Notes: generated by a model not told the origin, from the letters alone. 64,000 nucleotides of DNA from an uncultured Clostridia bacterium (GCA_949443285.1 CASSLW010000006.1:1-64000); one strand, 5' to 3'; shown: positions 16,887 through 28,049, numbered from the stretch's first letter. Program-made: numbers and translations.

Positions 16887-17792
16887 ATGGAAGTTTTAAA
16901 ATGTGAAAATTTAAAAAAACAAGTAAAAAAGAAAATAATTGTTGAAAATGTTTCATTTTCCATAAATAAGGGGGATGTTGTTGGAATTTTAGGACCAAAT
17001 GGAGCAGGAAAAACTACTATTATAAAGTTGATTTTAGGTTTAATAAAAATAAGTGAAGGTAAAGTATTTATAAATGGATTTAACATTGAAGAAAATTTTA
17101 TAAAAGCAATAGAAAAAGTAGGGGCAATTGTTGAAAATCCAGATTCGTATATGTACCTGTCTGGATATGATAATTTAAAAATTACAGCGAATAATTATAA
17201 AAATATATCTAAAAATAGAATAGACGAAGTAATAAAAATAGTAGGATTAGAAAATAGGATAAGAGATAAAGTTTCAACATATTCATTAGGAATGAGACAG
17301 AGATTAGGAATTGCAGAAGCTATTATAAATGGTCCAGAGCTTTTAATATTAGATGAGCCTACAAATGGATTAGATATAGAGGGAACAATTGAAATGAGAA
17401 ATTTGATAAAAAAATTATCTCAACAAGGAATAGCAATCTTAATAGCAAGTCACAATTTAGCGGAAATTGATAAGCTATGTAATAGAATTATTACTATAAA
17501 AAATGGAAGGGTAATCTCAGATGATACAATTGACAATTTTAAGAAAATTTCTACTGATAGTACTTATATTTATGAATTAAATAGCATTGAAAATTTAAGA
17601 GATGTACTTTTAGATTATAAATTTGAAATAATAGATAAAAATAAAATTAGAGTTTACATTTCAAAAGAAAAAGTGTCTGAAATGACACAAAAACTTTTAG
17701 AAAACAAGTATCAAGTTTATTTGGTACAAGAAGAACAAGTGACATCAGAAGAAGCCTTTATAAAAAAGGTGGGTGAAAACAAAATTGATTAA
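16887..17792 (+). CDS. ABC transporter ATP-binding protein
   Basis: The start is taken at ATG 16887, 12 bases after GAAGGG; the ATG at 16857 would add ten basic residues. The ATPase has Walker A (GPNGAGKTT, about residue 37), the signature YSLGMRQR, Walker B (LLILDEPTNGLD) and the H-loop (ASHNL). A C-terminal extension of about 80 residues is typical of ATPases paired with ABC-2 permeases for lantibiotic immunity or bacitracin-type resistance. It powers the two flanking permeases. Confidence 0.95.
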   Translation: MEVLKCENLKKQVKKKIIVENVSFSINKGDVVGILGPNGAGKTTIIKLILGLIKISEGKVFINGFNIEENFIKAIEKVGAIVENPDSYMYLSGYDNLKITANNYKNISKNRIDEVIKIVGLENRIRDKVSTYSLGMRQRLGIAEAIINGPELLILDEPTNGLDIEGTIEMRNLIKKLSQQGIAILIASHNLAEIDKLCNRIITIKNGRVISDDTIDNFKKISTDSTYIYELNSIENLRDVLLDYKFEIIDKNKIRVYISKEKVSEMTQKLLENKYQVYLVQEEQVTSEEAFIKKVGENKID

Positions 17793-19278
17793 ATTAATAC
17801 AAAATGAATTAATAAAAATATTTAAAAGAAAAAGTATTTATTTTATGCTATTTCTTTCGATAATAGTAATTGTTGTATATAATAATTTAAACCCTGATCA
17901 AAACGAAATTATTGAATTATTTAATAGTACAGAAGATATATCTACAATAGGAATGGAACAAGCCTTAGAAACGAAGACAAAAGAAGAATATATTACTCAA
18001 AAAGTAAATATAGATAGCATCAAGTTATACAATGAATATAAAGAGAATTCTTGGCAAAGATATGCTTTAAAGGAAGAAAGAAATTCTAAATATATGCAAG
18101 GAGTTAGTATAGAATCTAATAAAGATATCGATAAATTACTAACTGATATCAATGACTTTGAGCTAAATCCGAATACAAAAATATCAAAAAAAGATTATGA
18201 TATTGCAAAGATAAAATATAATGAGTATATTAAAACATTGAATTCAGATAATTGGGGAGATTTTGTAAAATTAAAAATAAAAAATTTAAGAGAGAAAAAA
18301 AGTACAAAAAATCTAACAAATAAAGAAGTTGATGCAATAAATTTTGAAATAGAAACATATGAATTAAGATTAAAACATAATATAAATTTTGATTACAATA
18401 TGCAAAATCAATATTTAGACGAATATAAAAATAATTATTATTCTATTCAATCATATAAAACATATGGAGAAACACAAGCATTTAGGAATAAAAGTTTAAA
18501 TACATATAAAGCTAAAATGAATTTGTGTAAATATGCAATAGAAAATAACTTAAATAAAGATATTTCTAATGAAAACAACATACTTTTAGAAAATAAAATA
18601 GATGCACGAATTTCATTTATAAGGACATTTCAGCATTTTGATTTAATAATAATTATTATAGCAATATATTTATCTACCACTATTATAACAGAAGAAGTTA
18701 ACAAAAGAACAATTAAAACATTACTAACAAAGCCACATAAAAGAAGGATTATTTTGATTTCAAAGATAATGGCATGTATAATAACCATTATGATTGCTAT
18801 GATATTTATAGTGATAGCACAATATGTCGTGGGGGGAGTTATATTTGGCTTTGATTCATATAAATTGAATTATATAGGATATGATTTTAATAATGATAAA
18901 ATAATTGAAATGGACTTATTTAGATATATTTTATTAGCAGGCTTATCAAAACTACCAATGTATATTATAATTATTGCCTTTTGTATATTTATTGGAACTG
19001 TAAATAATCATACTTCTATGTCTATGTTAGTAACCTTAATAATTTTTATAATAGGAAGTAAAGTCCTTCCAGAATGGTCAAAGGTAGAAACACTTTCAGT
19101 TATTACAAGATATTTTATTACTAATAATTGGGATTTTAGTGTGTATTTATTTGGACAAGTTTCGGATATTTCAGGAGTGAATATATATAGTTCTCTTCTG
19201 CTATATGCTATATATCTATTTATATTATTATATATGTCAATACATAGATTTAATAAAAAAGAAATAAATAATGTATAA
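17785..19278 (+). CDS. ABC-2 type transporter permease (2)
   Basis: I place the start at TTG 17785 behind AGGTGGGTG, because the product then begins MIKLIQNELIKIFKRK and aligns end to end with the first permease; a GTG at 17773 is the alternative. The 497-residue protein has the same layout but an extracellular insert of about 250 residues between the first and second spans (about 35-285). That loop is highly charged and may recognise substrate. Five or more spans follow, with TIKTLLTKPHKRR in the cytoplasmic loop. The start overlaps the ATPase gene, which indicates coupled translation. Confidence 0.88.
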   Translation: MIKLIQNELIKIFKRKSIYFMLFLSIIVIVVYNNLNPDQNEIIELFNSTEDISTIGMEQALETKTKEEYITQKVNIDSIKLYNEYKENSWQRYALKEERNSKYMQGVSIESNKDIDKLLTDINDFELNPNTKISKKDYDIAKIKYNEYIKTLNSDNWGDFVKLKIKNLREKKSTKNLTNKEVDAINFEIETYELRLKHNINFDYNMQNQYLDEYKNNYYSIQSYKTYGETQAFRNKSLNTYKAKMNLCKYAIENNLNKDISNENNILLENKIDARISFIRTFQHFDLIIIIIAIYLSTTIITEEVNKRTIKTLLTKPHKRRIILISKIMACIITIMIAMIFIVIAQYVVGGVIFGFDSYKLNYIGYDFNNDKIIEMDLFRYILLAGLSKLPMYIIIIAFCIFIGTVNNHTSMSMLVTLIIFIIGSKVLPEWSKVETLSVITRYFITNNWDFSVYLFGQVSDISGVNIYSSLLLYAIYLFILLYMSIHRFNKKEINNV

Positions 19279-19460
19279 AGTGATAGTATATAGATTTTGT
19301 GTAGGAACAAATTCCAGTTATGTCAGAAGCGAATAAAGATACTATATCAATAAAAAATGTAAGAGGATTATTTTGCTTTAGTCATGTTTCTTTTGTTCTT
19401 GCAAAATAAAAGTTTTATTGATAAAATATAAACAGAAAATAATTGAAAGGGGGTTTTACA

Positions 19461-20450
19461 ATGAAAGTAAAACTAATTGCAAAGATATTTGCTACATTTT
19501 TAATAGTTTCTGTTTTGATATCAATGTGTTATAGCACTGAGGCTAATAATACAGAAACTAATAAACAATTTTATATTAACAGTGAAGACTACTTGCCTAA
19601 TGTACTTACAACAGGACCTAAAACTTTAAGGGAACAAGAAAAGATTATGGAATATGATGCTCGTACAGGGGAAACCAAAGAAGTTGATATGGAAAAACTA
19701 AGACAAAAGGCAATATCAATAAACAAGAAATCAGCAAACTATCAAATAAATTCTTTAGATTCATACCAACCAATTAAGACAAAACATGCGTTAGACTTGC
19801 GTGCAGGTACATTTACTTTACAAAGAGTTGCGGACGTAACAATGTTCCCATACAGAGCGAATTGTAGAGTAAAATATGAAGTTTATGGAGATGAAGGAGT
19901 AGGTTCAGGATCTCTTGTCGGACCAAAATTAGTATTGACAACAGCTCATTGTGTTATGAATAGAAATGATTCAGACCATTTCTTTGCAGAATGGAATGCA
20001 TACCCAGCATATAATAATGGACCTTATAACAATTTAGGATGTGGATGGGCAAAAATTTATTATTCAGACTTATGGCTATCAACACATGAACCAGAATATG
20101 ATTGGTGTATTTGTGTTCTGTATGATGATCTAGGAGAAAAGGTAGGATATCATGGATTAACGTCATATGGTAGCAATTCAGAGATGGAGAGACTTATGGT
20201 TCGTGGATATGGATACCCTGTCGACCCAGGAGAAGGAAAATATCAATACTCAACTTATGGAACTTTAACAGATATTCAAGATGGATACTTTATTACAAAT
20301 GCAACAGCAAGAGGGGGAATGAGCGGAGGTCCAATGTGCCGAACTACAGATGAAAACATCATTGGAATAATTAAAGCAGGGAATTTGACTTCTACACAAG
20401 TTGTTAGAATTTCACAGAATATAATTGATATAATACGTGAAAATAGATAA
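19461..20450 (+). CDS. Secreted trypsin-like serine protease
   Basis: A 329-residue precursor with a signal peptide or anchor (about residues 8-25), a propeptide-like region (30-115) and an S1-family protease domain. The catalytic triad is visible as His in TTAHC (about 162), Asp in EYDWC (about 213) and Ser in GGMSGGP (about 288). It resembles V8/glutamyl endopeptidase-type enzymes. ATG 19461 follows AAAGGGGG. GC is somewhat higher than in neighbours. It precedes a membrane-anchored extracellular protein by 22 bases, and the two may be co-expressed. Its substrate is unknown; the secreted proteins nearby are candidates. Confidence 0.88.
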   Translation: MKVKLIAKIFATFLIVSVLISMCYSTEANNTETNKQFYINSEDYLPNVLTTGPKTLREQEKIMEYDARTGETKEVDMEKLRQKAISINKKSANYQINSLDSYQPIKTKHALDLRAGTFTLQRVADVTMFPYRANCRVKYEVYGDEGVGSGSLVGPKLVLTTAHCVMNRNDSDHFFAEWNAYPAYNNGPYNNLGCGWAKIYYSDLWLSTHEPEYDWCICVLYDDLGEKVGYHGLTSYGSNSEMERLMVRGYGYPVDPGEGKYQYSTYGTLTDIQDGYFITNATARGGMSGGPMCRTTDENIIGIIKAGNLTSTQVVRISQNIIDIIRENR

Positions 20451-20472
20451 AGTCAAAGTAGTTAGGAGTTTT

Positions 20473-21284
20473 ATGAAGATGAAGAAAAAAACAATGGTAA
20501 TAATTGTTGTAGCAATTATAATGATATTTTTTTGTGTGATAATTAGTTTAGGAAATATTAATACAAAAAATGCAAATTCAGCAATTAGTGAGAGAACCTC
20601 TATAAAAGCTGTAATTGTAAAGGTAAATAAAAATAGTTTAATTGTAATGCAAACTGAAAAAGATGAAGGATTAATAAATGTTAGTTTTTCTAAAGAAGGT
20701 AACATAGGTTTTAAGGAAGGACAAGAAATATTAATTGATTTTGATGGAATGATGGCATTAACATACCCAGCAAGTATTTCTAATGTTAAAAAAATTAAAA
20801 TCTTAAATGAAAAAACTAATATAATCATACCAGAAAAACATTTAAAGTATTGTTTTAGTTCTAAAGACAAAGTTAAAATATCTTTAACTGAATTTACTGA
20901 TACAAAGATCGAACTTGATATAATAGATGAAAATGAAAGGAAATATAACTATCCTGACAGTTATTCTATCGAGAAAAAAGTAGAAAATACAGAGAATACT
21001 AGTTCCGGACAAAAAATAGGAGAAGATACAAGTAATTCACTTGCAGGATTTACGCGGAACAGGTTTAAAATATGTTTATAAAGAAATACAAAATGGAGAA
21101 ATAAATACAATAAAAGACCAAGAAGATAAAATAAAAAAAGAAATTGAATACACTAAATTACAAGAGCGGAGAGTATAAACTTATTTTATCAGGAGAAGAA
21201 GTAACCATAACAGTGGAATTTAATATAAATGCAGATAAAGAAGTATCGTATAAAGAACCTGAAATCAATATTAATGTTTTTTAA
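20473..21284 (+). CDS. Membrane-anchored extracellular protein with two CGGA frameshifts
   Basis: ATG 20473 follows TTAGGAG. The N-terminus is a membrane anchor (about residues 6-25), followed by an OB- or beta-like domain and a C-terminal beta domain. The zero frame stops at 21081. If one C is skipped at 21055 (ACG-C-GGA) the protein continues GTGLKYVYKEI, and if another is skipped at 21167 (GAG-C-GGA) it continues GEYKLILSGEEVTITVEFN to TAA at 21282-21284, giving about 269 residues. The restored text is coherent, including the GEY...FN.. beta-strand pattern common in such domains. Either it is a pseudogene or it uses the CGGA recoding seen elsewhere in the window. Confidence 0.7.
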
Positions 21285-21295
21285 TAAAATATATT

Positions 21296-21372
21296 AAAGC
21301 AAAAGCACTATGTATATGAACATAGTGTTTTTGCTTTTGCTTTGAAAAAATCTAATGTATGTTAGATTTTTT
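21296..21372 (+). terminator. Tandem terminators
   Basis: The first hairpin pairs AGCAAAAGCACTATG with CATAGTGTTTTTGCT (about 21298-21335). The second pairs AAAAAATCTAA with TTAGATTTTTT (about 21345-21372). Confidence 0.85.
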
Positions 21373-21436
21373 CAACTGTACTTTTAGCAACTATTAGGAT
21401 ATAATATGGGATATAAAATAAGAAAGAAAAGGTTGA

Positions 21437-22621
<1,185 letters not shown>

Positions 22622-22632
22622 ATATACATATA

Positions 22633-22690
22633 AAAATCAAGGAATAAAATTTTAGTAAACTAAAAGATTATTTCTTGATTTTTTTTGAAA
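22633..22690. terminator. Bidirectional terminator
   Basis: AAAAATCAAG followed by AATAA (from 22632) pairs with TTATT and CTTGATTTTTTTT (to about 22686). The right arm forms the 3' end of the minus-strand gene. Confidence 0.8.
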
Positions 22691-23395
22691 GTGTAAATAA
22701 GATACTACGACTTCTAAAAATGCTTTTGGACTTATGTTTTTATCTGGCTCAAACATCTTAACAACATCATGATTTTGTAAATTGTGTTTATATTTGTTAA
22801 GATTGCCCAAAGTACTTCGAATAGCATTTCGTATTGTTTCTGTATCTGTTCTATATTTAAAGGATAATAAATTAAGAACGGAATCAAAGTTGTTTAACAA
22901 ATATGGAAAATTGTAGCATTCATATATAGCATCTTTTAATATTTCAGTTTTAAGAGAACCTAGCGTAATTCGCATACTGTAAAGTAATTTATTAAGGCAT
23001 TCATCATCAATATTATTGTATTTCTTTCCATATGATATTTCTCTTACAATATTTGATAATTCTTCCAGAGATTTAGACATTCTAAAAATTCTATAAATTT
23101 TAGCAGTATTAGTGAAATTAGTCTGTTCCTTTTTAGAATTTATAGTTAAAATTATATTGTTTTTATTTCGTTCATAGTCTGTGATTGATAGTCTATCTAT
23201 AATTTCAGTAGCTTTTATATCGCTAAAATGCGAATTTAAAATTAATACATCAATCTTCATTTCATTATATTTTTTCAACGTATCAATACCAGTGTTAGCA
23301 CCAATTATTTTTAGTTCAGGATTGTTATTAGAAAGGTATTGACAACATTCTAAAATACGTTGCTTATTTTCGTTTGCAACAAGAACTTTTATCAT
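22652..23395 (-). CDS. Spo0A-like response regulator
   Basis: The start ATG (23393-23395 complement) follows AAGGGGTCATAATA. The 247-residue protein has an N-terminal receiver-like domain (about 1-115, IKVLVANENK ... VLILNSHFSD, where the usual phospho-Asp position reads Asn-Ser) and a C-terminal domain resembling the Spo0A DNA-binding domain (about 135-240, with LGSLKTEILKDAIYECYN and TETIRNAIRSTLGNL). Spo0A is the master regulator of sporulation entry. The missing Asp suggests this paralogue is not controlled by phosphorelay. Its place inside an element that interrupts spoVT makes a link to sporulation timing attractive, but this is inference. Confidence 0.72.
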   Translation of the reverse strand: MIKVLVANENKQRILECCQYLSNNNPELKIIGANTGIDTLKKYNEMKIDVLILNSHFSDIKATEIIDRLSITDYERNKNNIILTINSKKEQTNFTNTAKIYRIFRMSKSLEELSNIVREISYGKKYNNIDDECLNKLLYSMRITLGSLKTEILKDAIYECYNFPYLLNNFDSVLNLLSFKYRTDTETIRNAIRSTLGNLNKYKHNLQNHDVVKMFEPDKNISPKAFLEVVVSYLHFQKKSRNNLLVY

Positions 23396-23513
23396 TATTA
23401 TGACCCCTTCGAATAATAAATACGAGCATATTATATCACGAAAATTATGTAAATGCAACTAATACATAAAAATTTATGGTAGAAGCTAGGCTTTTATACA
23501 TTTTTAAAATAAT

Positions 23514-23530
23514 TTTACCGAAATTTACCG
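23514..23530. promoter_or_regulatory. Tandem TTTACCG motif in the gene-free stretch 23396-23951
   Basis: TTTACCG occurs at 23514-23520 and 23524-23530, exactly one helical turn apart and about 120 bases upstream of the Spo0A-like gene. It may be an operator. The rest of this stretch of about 550 bases is AT-rich; the 83-codon open frame at 23720 lacks coding character. Confidence 0.4.
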
Positions 23531-23951
23531 TAATAAACACAAAAATAAAAAACGAAATTATAATTCAACTAAATTAATCAAGGTCTAAAAAGGGCAGTAC
23601 AAAAGAATCTAAAAATTCACAAGAATAGTTTGTATATAAAATTTAGACTTTGAAAAAGATAAAGTATAAATTTTGAAACTCTTTTTAGAACTTATTTAGT
23701 TAATAAGAATAAATGGAGTTTGGTGTATATGTATGGAGATGAGTATAAGCTAAAAGTAACATTATTAATAAGTATAGATAATGGTCAATTGCGTCCATAT
23801 ACAGTTATCAAGTATGTAATATTTTTTGCATGCTTGATTTTTTTTATGTATCGAAAATTATTTAGAACTATTCTTATTTGTTCATATGGAGCTAGAAGCC
23901 CACCAATATTCAATTCAAAACAAAGTCTTGAAATTGAATGGAGGAAAAATA

Positions 23952-24407
23952 ATGAAATACGAAGTGGATAGTTACATATTAGAATATATAGAAGATAAGA
24001 ACACATATTACATATATTTTAAGGATAGTGTAGAAAAAGACTGCCAAATCGAAATTAGCAAGGAAATATTTGATACATATACGAAATCAAAAAAAGCATA
24101 TGTAAAAATAAAAAACGAAACAAGTAGACATTTAGAGCAATCAACATTAACTGAAGAAGAACTATATCATAGAGCATTTAATTCAATAGAAAGTGTGGAA
24201 GAATTAGTTATAAAAAATATAGATAAAGAGAAAATAAGACAAGCACTAAATAGTTTGACAGAAACACAACATAGAAGAGTAGATTTGCATATTATAAATG
24301 GAATAACAGTGAGAGATGTTGCTAAATTAGAAAAAGTACAAAAAAGTCAGATACAAAAAAGTTTACAACAAGGCATTAAAAAAATCAAAAATTTTTTTGA
24401 AGAGTAG
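23952..24407 (+). CDS. Sigma-70 region 4-like protein of mobile elements
   Basis: ATG 23952 follows GGAGG, so the longer frame from 23886 is rejected. The 151-residue protein has an N-terminal beta-like part (KYEVDSYILEYIEDKNTYYIYF) and a C-terminal sigma region 4-type helix-turn-helix (ALNSLTETQHRRVDLHIING, then TVRDVAKLEKVQKSQIQKSLQQG). Such proteins are common in conjugative elements and prophages of Firmicutes just upstream of recombinases, where they control element genes. It precedes the recombinase operon by about 1.4 kb, in line with that role. Confidence 0.8.
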   Translation: MKYEVDSYILEYIEDKNTYYIYFKDSVEKDCQIEISKEIFDTYTKSKKAYVKIKNETSRHLEQSTLTEEELYHRAFNSIESVEELVIKNIDKEKIRQALNSLTETQHRRVDLHIINGITVRDVAKLEKVQKSQIQKSLQQGIKKIKNFFEE

Positions 24408-24434
24408 GGGAGTACAAAACTACAATTAGTGAGC

Positions 24435-24475
24435 AAATAAGTGAAGGGGTAAAATACTCTTTCACTTATTTCAAT
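24435..24475 (+). terminator. Terminator-like hairpin
   Basis: AAATAAGTGAA (24435-24445) pairs perfectly with TTCACTTATTT (24461-24471). The stretch 24408-24792 otherwise has no gene apart from the tRNA-like segment below. Confidence 0.65.
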
Positions 24476-24628
24476 TTTAGAGAAATAAGAAAGCACATTG
24501 AAAATTGAATAACATTCATTAAATAAACGATTTATTAAGAGCTAGTTTAATTTGTGGAAACAGAACCATAAAACTTAAATATTGGATAGCAACCAATAAG
24601 GCGATAACTAATAAATATGAATAATAAT

Positions 24629-24716
24629 ACTCTTGTTTGGTCGTAAGTTCGAGCGTTAAAACGTCGCAAACAGCGAGAACAAGTCTGAGTTCAGATAGGT
24701 TAGAATCCTGAGGAGT
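24629..24716 (+). other. Degenerate tRNA-like segment
   Basis: The 5' piece ACTCTTG (24629-24635) can pair with GAGGAGT (24710-24716) at six of seven positions. AGG-TTAGAAT-CCT (24697-24709) looks like a T arm with one change from TTCGAAT. The 88-base span would suit a long-variable-arm tRNA, but I cannot form convincing D and anticodon arms. It may be a tRNA remnant or a chance likeness. The segment is more GC-rich than its surroundings. Confidence 0.25.
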
Positions 24717-24792
24717 AATGTAGCTGATTACCATTTAATGAAGTAAAAATATAAAAGACAAATAGATTAAATAAAAAATAATTGGAGAAGTA

Positions 24793-25017
24793 ATGATGGA
24801 AAGAATATTTATAGAAAAAGAATGGTGTATAGGATATGTACTATATGCAACAGAAAGTATATTGAATAGTGCTAATAAAGAAACAACAGTTAAAGATTTT
24901 TTAAATGAAATAGAAGTTATGTTTAATATTCACACAAATAATAACAGTATGGAAAAAAATAAAATAGATAAAATGAAGAAGAATTTAAGTAATACAAAAA
25001 TAATGATAACTAAGTAG
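24793..25017 (+). CDS. Hypothetical protein, 74 residues
   Basis: TTGGAGAAG precedes the ATG at 24793 or 24796. The product is a small helical protein with one Cys and a basic C-terminus (KIDKMKKNLSNTK). It is the first of three small genes before the recombinase and is not recognised. Small helical genes of this kind are usual cargo or control genes next to element recombinases. Confidence 0.55.
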   Translation: MMERIFIEKEWCIGYVLYATESILNSANKETTVKDFLNEIEVMFNIHTNNNSMEKNKIDKMKKNLSNTKIMITK

Positions 25018-25071
25018 AGAAATGTTTAAAATGGAAAAAATTGGATAATATATAAAAGAGGTGAGAAAATA

Positions 25072-25464
25072 ATGAAATTTGTAGATGACGAGCATGAAAA
25101 ATTTTATTATCAGAAATTAAATGAATCTAAAGCATCAGACGTTTATTATAAAGCACTATTTTATACAATAGGAATAGCTGAATCAACAAGGGAGCATTGC
25201 GATGAAATATTTAATTTAGAAAAACGTGAAATTAATCTTGATTCACTTCAAAAAGGTTGGCAGACAGGAACATCAATGAAAGTAACAAGATTAGCATTAA
25301 ATTTGTGGAATCATAATTTAATGTATGACAGTGAAGATGATTTAGAAAATGAAAAATTATCAGAACATTATGGAGTGAGTGAAATATTTTGTTGTTCATA
25401 TGCACCGTTCTTTTATGAAGCTATTAAAATTAGATATCCGGAATATACTGATGGACATATATAA
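25072..25464 (+). CDS. DUF6075-like conserved hypothetical protein
   Basis: A 130-residue soluble protein with the pattern seen in small Firmicutes DUF6075-type proteins: an N-terminal FVDDEHEKFYYQKL, central SDVYYKALFYTIGI, and C-terminal WQTGTSMKVTRLALNLWN plus SEIFCCSYAPFFYEAI. The family is common in mobile elements, with no known function. GAGGTGAG precedes the ATG, and the next small gene follows after 9 bases. Confidence 0.7.
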   Translation: MKFVDDEHEKFYYQKLNESKASDVYYKALFYTIGIAESTREHCDEIFNLEKREINLDSLQKGWQTGTSMKVTRLALNLWNHNLMYDSEDDLENEKLSEHYGVSEIFCCSYAPFFYEAIKIRYPEYTDGHI

Positions 25465-25473
25465 GGAGGAAGT

Positions 25474-25677
25474 ATGAAATTAGAAATTAATGAAAAGTTA
25501 AAAACAGTTTCAATATGGTTTAGTAGTATTGAAAATCCAACAGATAATCTTCCAAAAAATATAGAACAAGAGATAGAAAAATATAAAACATTAAAATATA
25601 GAATTTGTATGTATCAATCTGGAAATGATGATATAAAGAGAAATTTACTAAATTTAATAATGAATAATGCCTACTAA
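25474..25677 (+). CDS. Hypothetical protein, 67 residues
   Basis: A small gene behind AAGGAGGAAGT, nine bases after the DUF6075-like gene. The product begins with a beta strand (LKTVSIWFSS) and ends with helices. The layout (beta start, EQEIEKYK, C-terminal IKRNLLNLI) is often found next to DUF6075-like genes, so both probably form one unit. A strong terminator follows. Confidence 0.6.
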   Translation: MKLEINEKLKTVSIWFSSIENPTDNLPKNIEQEIEKYKTLKYRICMYQSGNDDIKRNLLNLIMNNAY

Positions 25678-25706
25678 CCTATAAATTAATTTATAGGTTT
25701 TTTTAT
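25677..25706 (+). terminator. Rho-independent terminator
   Basis: ACCTATAAAT (25677-25686) and ATTTATAGGT (25689-25698) form a near-continuous palindrome, followed by a run of T. Confidence 0.88.
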
Positions 25707-25789
25707 AAAAATTTATATCTTGTGGAAATTTAATGAAAAATATAGTATAATAAAATAGTATTCATTAAGACACACAGAAAGGAGGAAAA

Positions 25790-27514
25790 ATGTGTGTTAG
25801 AAATGAACCTCTAAGAATAGCAAGTTATTCTAGAGTAAGTTATGATGAAGACAAAGAGAGATACGAAAGTATAATAAATCAAAGAAATATTATTAAAGAT
25901 TATGTAAGAGAACGTTTTGAAAACTATAAAATTATAGAATTTGAAGATGATAACTATAGTGGTTACAAATTTGATAGACCAGATTTTACAAGAATGAAAA
26001 AAGAAATATTAGACGGAAATATCGACATCCTGGTTGCAAAGGATTTATCAAGAATTGGTAGACACAATGCAAAAACTCTATTATTTATAGAAGAATTGGA
26101 AGAAATGGATGTAACTGTAATTGCAATAAATGATGACTTAGATACTTCAAAAGAGCAGAACAATGACATTGTAGGAATAAAAACGTGGTACAACGAATTA
26201 TATGTAAAAGATATCAGTAGAAAGATTAGAAGCACTGTTCAAAACAAATCTAAAAATGGTACTTGGATAACAAATGTGCCATATGGATATGTTATGGTAG
26301 ATTATCAAAAAAGAGAATATAGAGTAGATCACATAGCAGCACAAATAGTCCATAGAATCTATGAAATGTATGTAAAAGGGTATGGTTATAAAACAATATC
26401 AAGGATTTTAACGGAAGAAAAAATACCAACTCCTAAAAAAAGATTGAAACAATTATGGGAAGAACAAGGAAAAGATTATGAAGGGCCAGCAGGTGATGAA
26501 TGGAATACTGCTTCAATAAAGCATATAATAGAAAATGATTTTTATATAGGAACATTAAGAACAAATAAGTATTCAAGAAAAGGAATTAATGGTACAGATA
26601 AAAAATTATCTAAAGAAAAACAATATGTATTTGAAGACTTCCATGAACCCATAATAACTAAAGAACTATTTGATAAAGCTAAAGAAGTACATGAAAATAG
26701 AAGTAAGAGCAAAACACATTATAGAGGTACTAAAAAATATGACAACGATTATACAGGACTTATGAGATGTGGAGATTGTGGTGCACCAATGTTTTCAATA
26801 AGCAATGCAAAGAGAAAGCCTGCATATTATTGCGGAGAATATCATAAACATGGGAGAAGTGCTTGCACTAGTCATCATATTTTGGTTTCAGTATTGGACG
26901 AGTTAATAAAATCTTATATTAAGATGATTAAGCAAAATGCTGATAAAGTTATAGACTATTTAAATGAAGAATTAGAGAAAAATAGACGCCACGTAAAAAA
27001 AGAAAGTAATCAAGGACTTCTTGAAACATTAAAGGCACAACAAGAAAAAGCAAAGAACGAATTAAAAACTACAATGCAACAAAAAATTAGAGATGTTATG
27101 AAGAATCCAGATGGTAGAGAATATATTGAAGAGATGTATGCTACAATGGAAAAAGAATTAAATGACAAATTGAAATTATTATCATCTCAAATAGAAATGG
27201 AAGAAAAAAATAAAAAGACAAAGGAAAATATAGTACAAGCTAAAAAAGATGCACTAAAAATTTTTGATGATATTTTAAATAAAGAAAAATTAGATAAAAC
27301 AGATTTAGAAACTATAGTTGAATGTATAGAGATATATGAAGATAAAATAATTATAAAATTAAAGTCCAATATAGAAAATATACTAGACATTGGAAATAAT
27401 ATAGGTATTTCAAGAAATAACATAACAGCAATACAAAAAAATAGAAACCATAATGATCGTAAATTTTTTACACAGGTCAAGAAAGGGAGACTTTGTTCCA
27501 ATGATAGTAAAGGC
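25790..27514 (+). CDS. Large serine recombinase (element integrase/excisionase), reading frame continues into spoVT
   Basis: About 575 residues belong to the recombinase: a catalytic resolvase domain (about 8-150, Ser17 in YSRVS), a recombinase domain (about 170-280), a zinc ribbon (CGDC at about 327, YYCGEYHKHGRSAC) and a long coiled coil (about 390-500). Such enzymes cut at two attachment sites and integrate or excise large elements. The gene has AAGGAGG and its own terminator upstream. There is no stop at the expected end: the frame runs into SpoVT at codon 576. In the excised circle the C-terminus would differ. The gene sits at the right end of the element, as usual for prophages and skin-like elements. 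Confidence 0.9.
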
Positions 27515-27979
27515 GGTGATCCATTAGAAATTTTTACAGATAGAGAAGGTCAAGTAATTCTAAAAAAATATTCACCAATAGGCGAACTTTCTGAATTTGC
27601 TTCTGGATATGCTGAGACATTATCAAAAACAACAGGTCATATAGCTTGCATAACAGACAAAGATACTATAATTGCAGTATCTGGTGGTTCTAAAAAAGAA
27701 TTTTTAGAACAAGATGTAAGCAAAGAATTAGAACAATTAATGGAAGATAAGGAAGTTTATACAAGCAAAGAAAATAGCGATATGGCTATGCCGATTACTA
27801 AAAATGATAATAATGAAAGAAGAAATAATGCACAAGTTGTTTATCCTATAATTTCAAATGGTGATACAATTGGAACAGTTATACTTATGTCAAAAGAAGC
27901 AAATAAGAAAATGGACGAAGTGGAGAAAAAGGTGGCTCAGTCAGCTGCAACTTTTTTGGGAAGTCAAATGGATATATAA
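27515..27979 (+). pseudogene. spoVT: spoVT C-terminal part, separated from its DNA-binding N-terminus by the element
   Basis: From GGT at 27515 the fusion reads GDPLEIFTDREGQVILKKYSPIGEL, then TTGHIACITDKDTIIAV, SGGSKKEF and a GAF-type end (GDTIGTVILMSKE). These are the SpoVT residues that normally follow the AbrB-like N-terminus of about 30 residues, so 154 of roughly 180 residues are present. SpoVT is a forespore regulator acting with sigma-G. The missing N-terminal codons are not elsewhere in the window, so they should lie at the left end of the element. The break falls at the glycine-aspartate codons, so the attachment core should include or adjoin GGTGATCC. Whether the fusion protein has any function is unknown. 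Confidence 0.85.
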
Positions 27980-28049
27980 AATGCGGAATACTTGTAAGTG
28001 TGTCGAAAATTGTCGATGAAAAGTTGAAAAAATTTAAATAAAGATATTG

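Noticed and set aside
23720..23971. 83-codon plus-strand frame
   Set aside because: It overlaps the sigma-like gene's leader, has no good ribosome binding site and reads as random hydrophobic codons.
24519..24734. Minus-strand 71-codon frame with a DSNL segment
   Set aside because: It is antisense to the tRNA-like segment; DSNL/DSNP in such frames is what an antisense T arm encodes. No ribosome binding site is visible.
27979..27990. GCGGA just after the spoVT stop
   Set aside because: It is non-coding, so it cannot be counted as a frameshift site.
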